Shown piece by piece: positions 5,279 to 5,539 of a stretch of 5,539 bases of DNA. The stretch is from assembly GCA_022866195.1 (NCBI GenBank), contig JALHUF010000171.1, positions 1 through 5,539 on the forward strand. The letters are read 5' to 3'. Numbering within the stretch: position 1 is the first letter of the stretch; the number at the start of each line of letters is the position of its first letter. The notes under the pieces are model-generated. The model did not search any database and was not told where the DNA came from. It worked only from the letters and a program-made list of their open reading frames with translations. The stretch comes from Terriglobia bacterium (GTDB lineage: Bacteria; Acidobacteriota; Terriglobia; UBA7540). Both the position numbers and the translations under genes were made by a program.

Positions 5279-5539
5279 CTAGCTTATGATTTCCTCGATC
5301 TCCACCGGCCGATGCTCCTCGAGCGACCTGTAACAGGCATCGACCAGTGCCATCGTCTTCAAGTTGTCGCGGCCGCTGACGGCCGGCTCGCTGCCGTCCG
5401 CGAGGGCGTCGAGAAGCTGGCCCATCGTGCCCTCAAAGGCGTCCGGGAACCACACTTCACGCCAGCGCGGCGCAAACCAGGTGCCGGGCTGAAGCTTGGT
5501 GGTGAAATCAATGGTGCTGGGCGTGACGTTCGGATACGA
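5279..5539 (-). CDS. Gfo/Idh/MocA-family oxidoreductase, C-terminal fragment
   Basis: The reading frame enters from the right edge and ends at TAG (5279-5281), giving the last 86 residues of a longer protein; the start and the N-terminal Rossmann domain are outside the window. The segment FPDAFEGTMGQLLDALADG, then EPAVSGRDNLKTMALVDA and CYRSLEEHRPVEI, is the typical C-terminal end of Gfo/Idh/MocA NAD(P)-dependent dehydrogenases: an amphipathic helix, the G-x-D-N/A-x-x-T motif and the final helix leading to RPVEI. Such enzymes oxidise sugars, inositols and related polyols in the cytoplasm. It is 103 bp upstream of the sugar isomerase on the same strand, a very common pairing in carbohydrate catabolism loci. 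It is truncated only by the window edge; nothing suggests a broken gene. Confidence 0.82.
   Translation of the reverse strand, partial: SYPNVTPSTIDFTTKLQPGTWFAPRWREVWFPDAFEGTMGQLLDALADGSEPAVSGRDNLKTMALVDACYRSLEEHRPVEIEEIIS

Overview
The window is 5.5 kb of GC-rich bacterial DNA carrying parts of several unrelated transcription units. I see no tRNA, rRNA, CRISPR array, transposase or integrase. The mix of genes suggests a heterotrophic, soil-type bacterium: a TIM-barrel sugar isomerase next to a Gfo/Idh/MocA oxidoreductase, a degraded GH39-like glycosidase, an sdpRI pair, strong Shine-Dalgarno sites and GC-rich paired-hairpin repeats. Acidobacteriota, Verrucomicrobiota or a related phylum would fit, but this is an inference from style and not a demonstrated placement.

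Layout from left to right. (1) 34-1185, minus: an AAA ATPase with an N-terminal TPR-like helical region. It appears to have its own promoter (1267-1295) and a leader hairpin (1237-1255). Whatever lies downstream of it is off the left edge. (2) 1196-1689: about 490 bp with no convincing gene. It holds that promoter, a striking pair of perfect hairpins with complementary loops (1484-1528), and a possible decayed reading frame. (3) 1690-2618, minus: a two-gene operon for an SdpR-type ArsR repressor and an SdpI/DUF1648 membrane protein, joined by an ATGA overlap. A perfect inverted repeat over the -10 element is the likely autoregulatory operator. (4) 2788-4092, plus: a PLP-dependent enzyme of the Cys/Met metabolism family, divergent from sdpRI and closest in its active site to methionine gamma-lyase. 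(5) 4093-4353: the gap between two convergent genes, containing an in-frame remnant that resembles two joined pieces of a GH39 glycosidase. (6) 4354-5175, minus: a sugar phosphate isomerase/epimerase. (7) 5176-5278: a strong RBS and a set of competing hairpins. (8) 5279 to the right edge, minus: the C-terminal end of a Gfo/Idh/MocA-type oxidoreductase.

Working relationships. The oxidoreductase and the isomerase are co-directional and probably act together in sugar or polyol catabolism; the GH39 scar beside them hints at a once larger carbohydrate locus. The sdpRI pair is a self-contained, repressor-controlled membrane immunity or stress module with no recognisable toxin gene nearby. The AAA ATPase is the least explained gene and the best candidate for part of an undescribed system, but its partner genes are not in the window.
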